A stretch of DNA of 5,434 nt, taken from positions 1 to 5,434 of the forward strand of contig CAZDPA010000221.1 in NCBI GenBank assembly GCA_964507195.1, written 5' to 3'. The first letter of the stretch is position 1; each line of letters starts with the position of its first letter. This stretch comes from Solimonas sp964507195 (GTDB lineage Bacteria > Pseudomonadota > Gammaproteobacteria > Nevskiales > Nevskiaceae). The notes under the pieces were generated by a model. That model had not been told where the DNA came from. It saw nothing but the letters and a program-made list of their open reading frames with translations, and ran no database searches. The position numbers were made by a program, and so were the translations under genes. Below are positions 5,416-5,434 of the stretch, one piece after another.

Positions 5416-5434
5416 CGTCTCAGGTCTTCGGCAC

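Larger units (their letters stand above)
5186..5434. repeat. Structured repeat or mobile-element-like region, cut by the window edge
   Basis: No convincing gene lies in this stretch. It holds two long inverted repeats, listed separately, plus CCCC-GAA-GGGG at 5311-5321 and a palindromic GCGATCGC at 5203-5210. The abrupt start at GGGCCTGTTAACAC (about 5185-5198), next to a region explained by the amtB promoter, suggests the end of an inserted element. The matching end would lie to the right of the window. The start vaguely resembles some insertion-sequence ends, but I cannot assign a family. A 74-codon minus-strand ORF (5182-5406) spans both repeats and looks incidental. Confidence 0.5.

Overview
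The window looks like a chromosomal stretch from a G+C-rich proteobacterium, gamma or beta; the sequence alone does not settle which. The evidence is the class I ilvC, the membrane-type pssA, the long (564-residue) leuA form found in Pseudomonas and Burkholderia relatives, and a sigma-54 promoter in front of amtB.

Layout. Bases 1-408 are the 3' end of ilvC, which carries an apparent one-base deletion near base 66, followed by a strong intrinsic terminator (424-456). pssA (474-1304) follows on the same strand. The 269-base gap between pssA and leuA is not empty. It holds a near-consensus sigma-70 promoter, a short leader ORF ending in a run of eight Leu codons, and RNA pairings that could control access to the leuA ribosome site. 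leuA (1574-3268) ends at a 16-bp terminator hairpin. Two minus-strand genes converge on that hairpin: a small protein of unknown function (3334-3648) and, upstream of it, the ammonium channel gene amtB (3696-5048). amtB has a near-perfect -24/-12 promoter at 5106-5121. The right edge (about 5186-5434) has no convincing gene. It contains two long, nearly perfect inverted repeats and looks like a mobile or repetitive element that runs out of the window.

How the parts work together. IlvC and LeuA belong to the branched-chain amino acid pathway. LeuA commits 2-ketoisovalerate to leucine, and the Leu-rich leader is the expected sensor of charged tRNA-Leu. No run of T residues lies between the leader and leuA, so classical intrinsic-terminator attenuation is unlikely. 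A 7-base perfect complement between leader codons just before the Leu run and the leuA Shine-Dalgarno region suggests control of translation, or a Rho-dependent mechanism. PssA supplies phosphatidylserine for phosphatidylethanolamine. amtB is expected to be switched on under nitrogen limitation, together with the small downstream gene.

The most interesting region is 1334-1573, the leuA leader. The structured right edge and the ilvC frameshift come next. No tRNA, rRNA or CRISPR array was seen.
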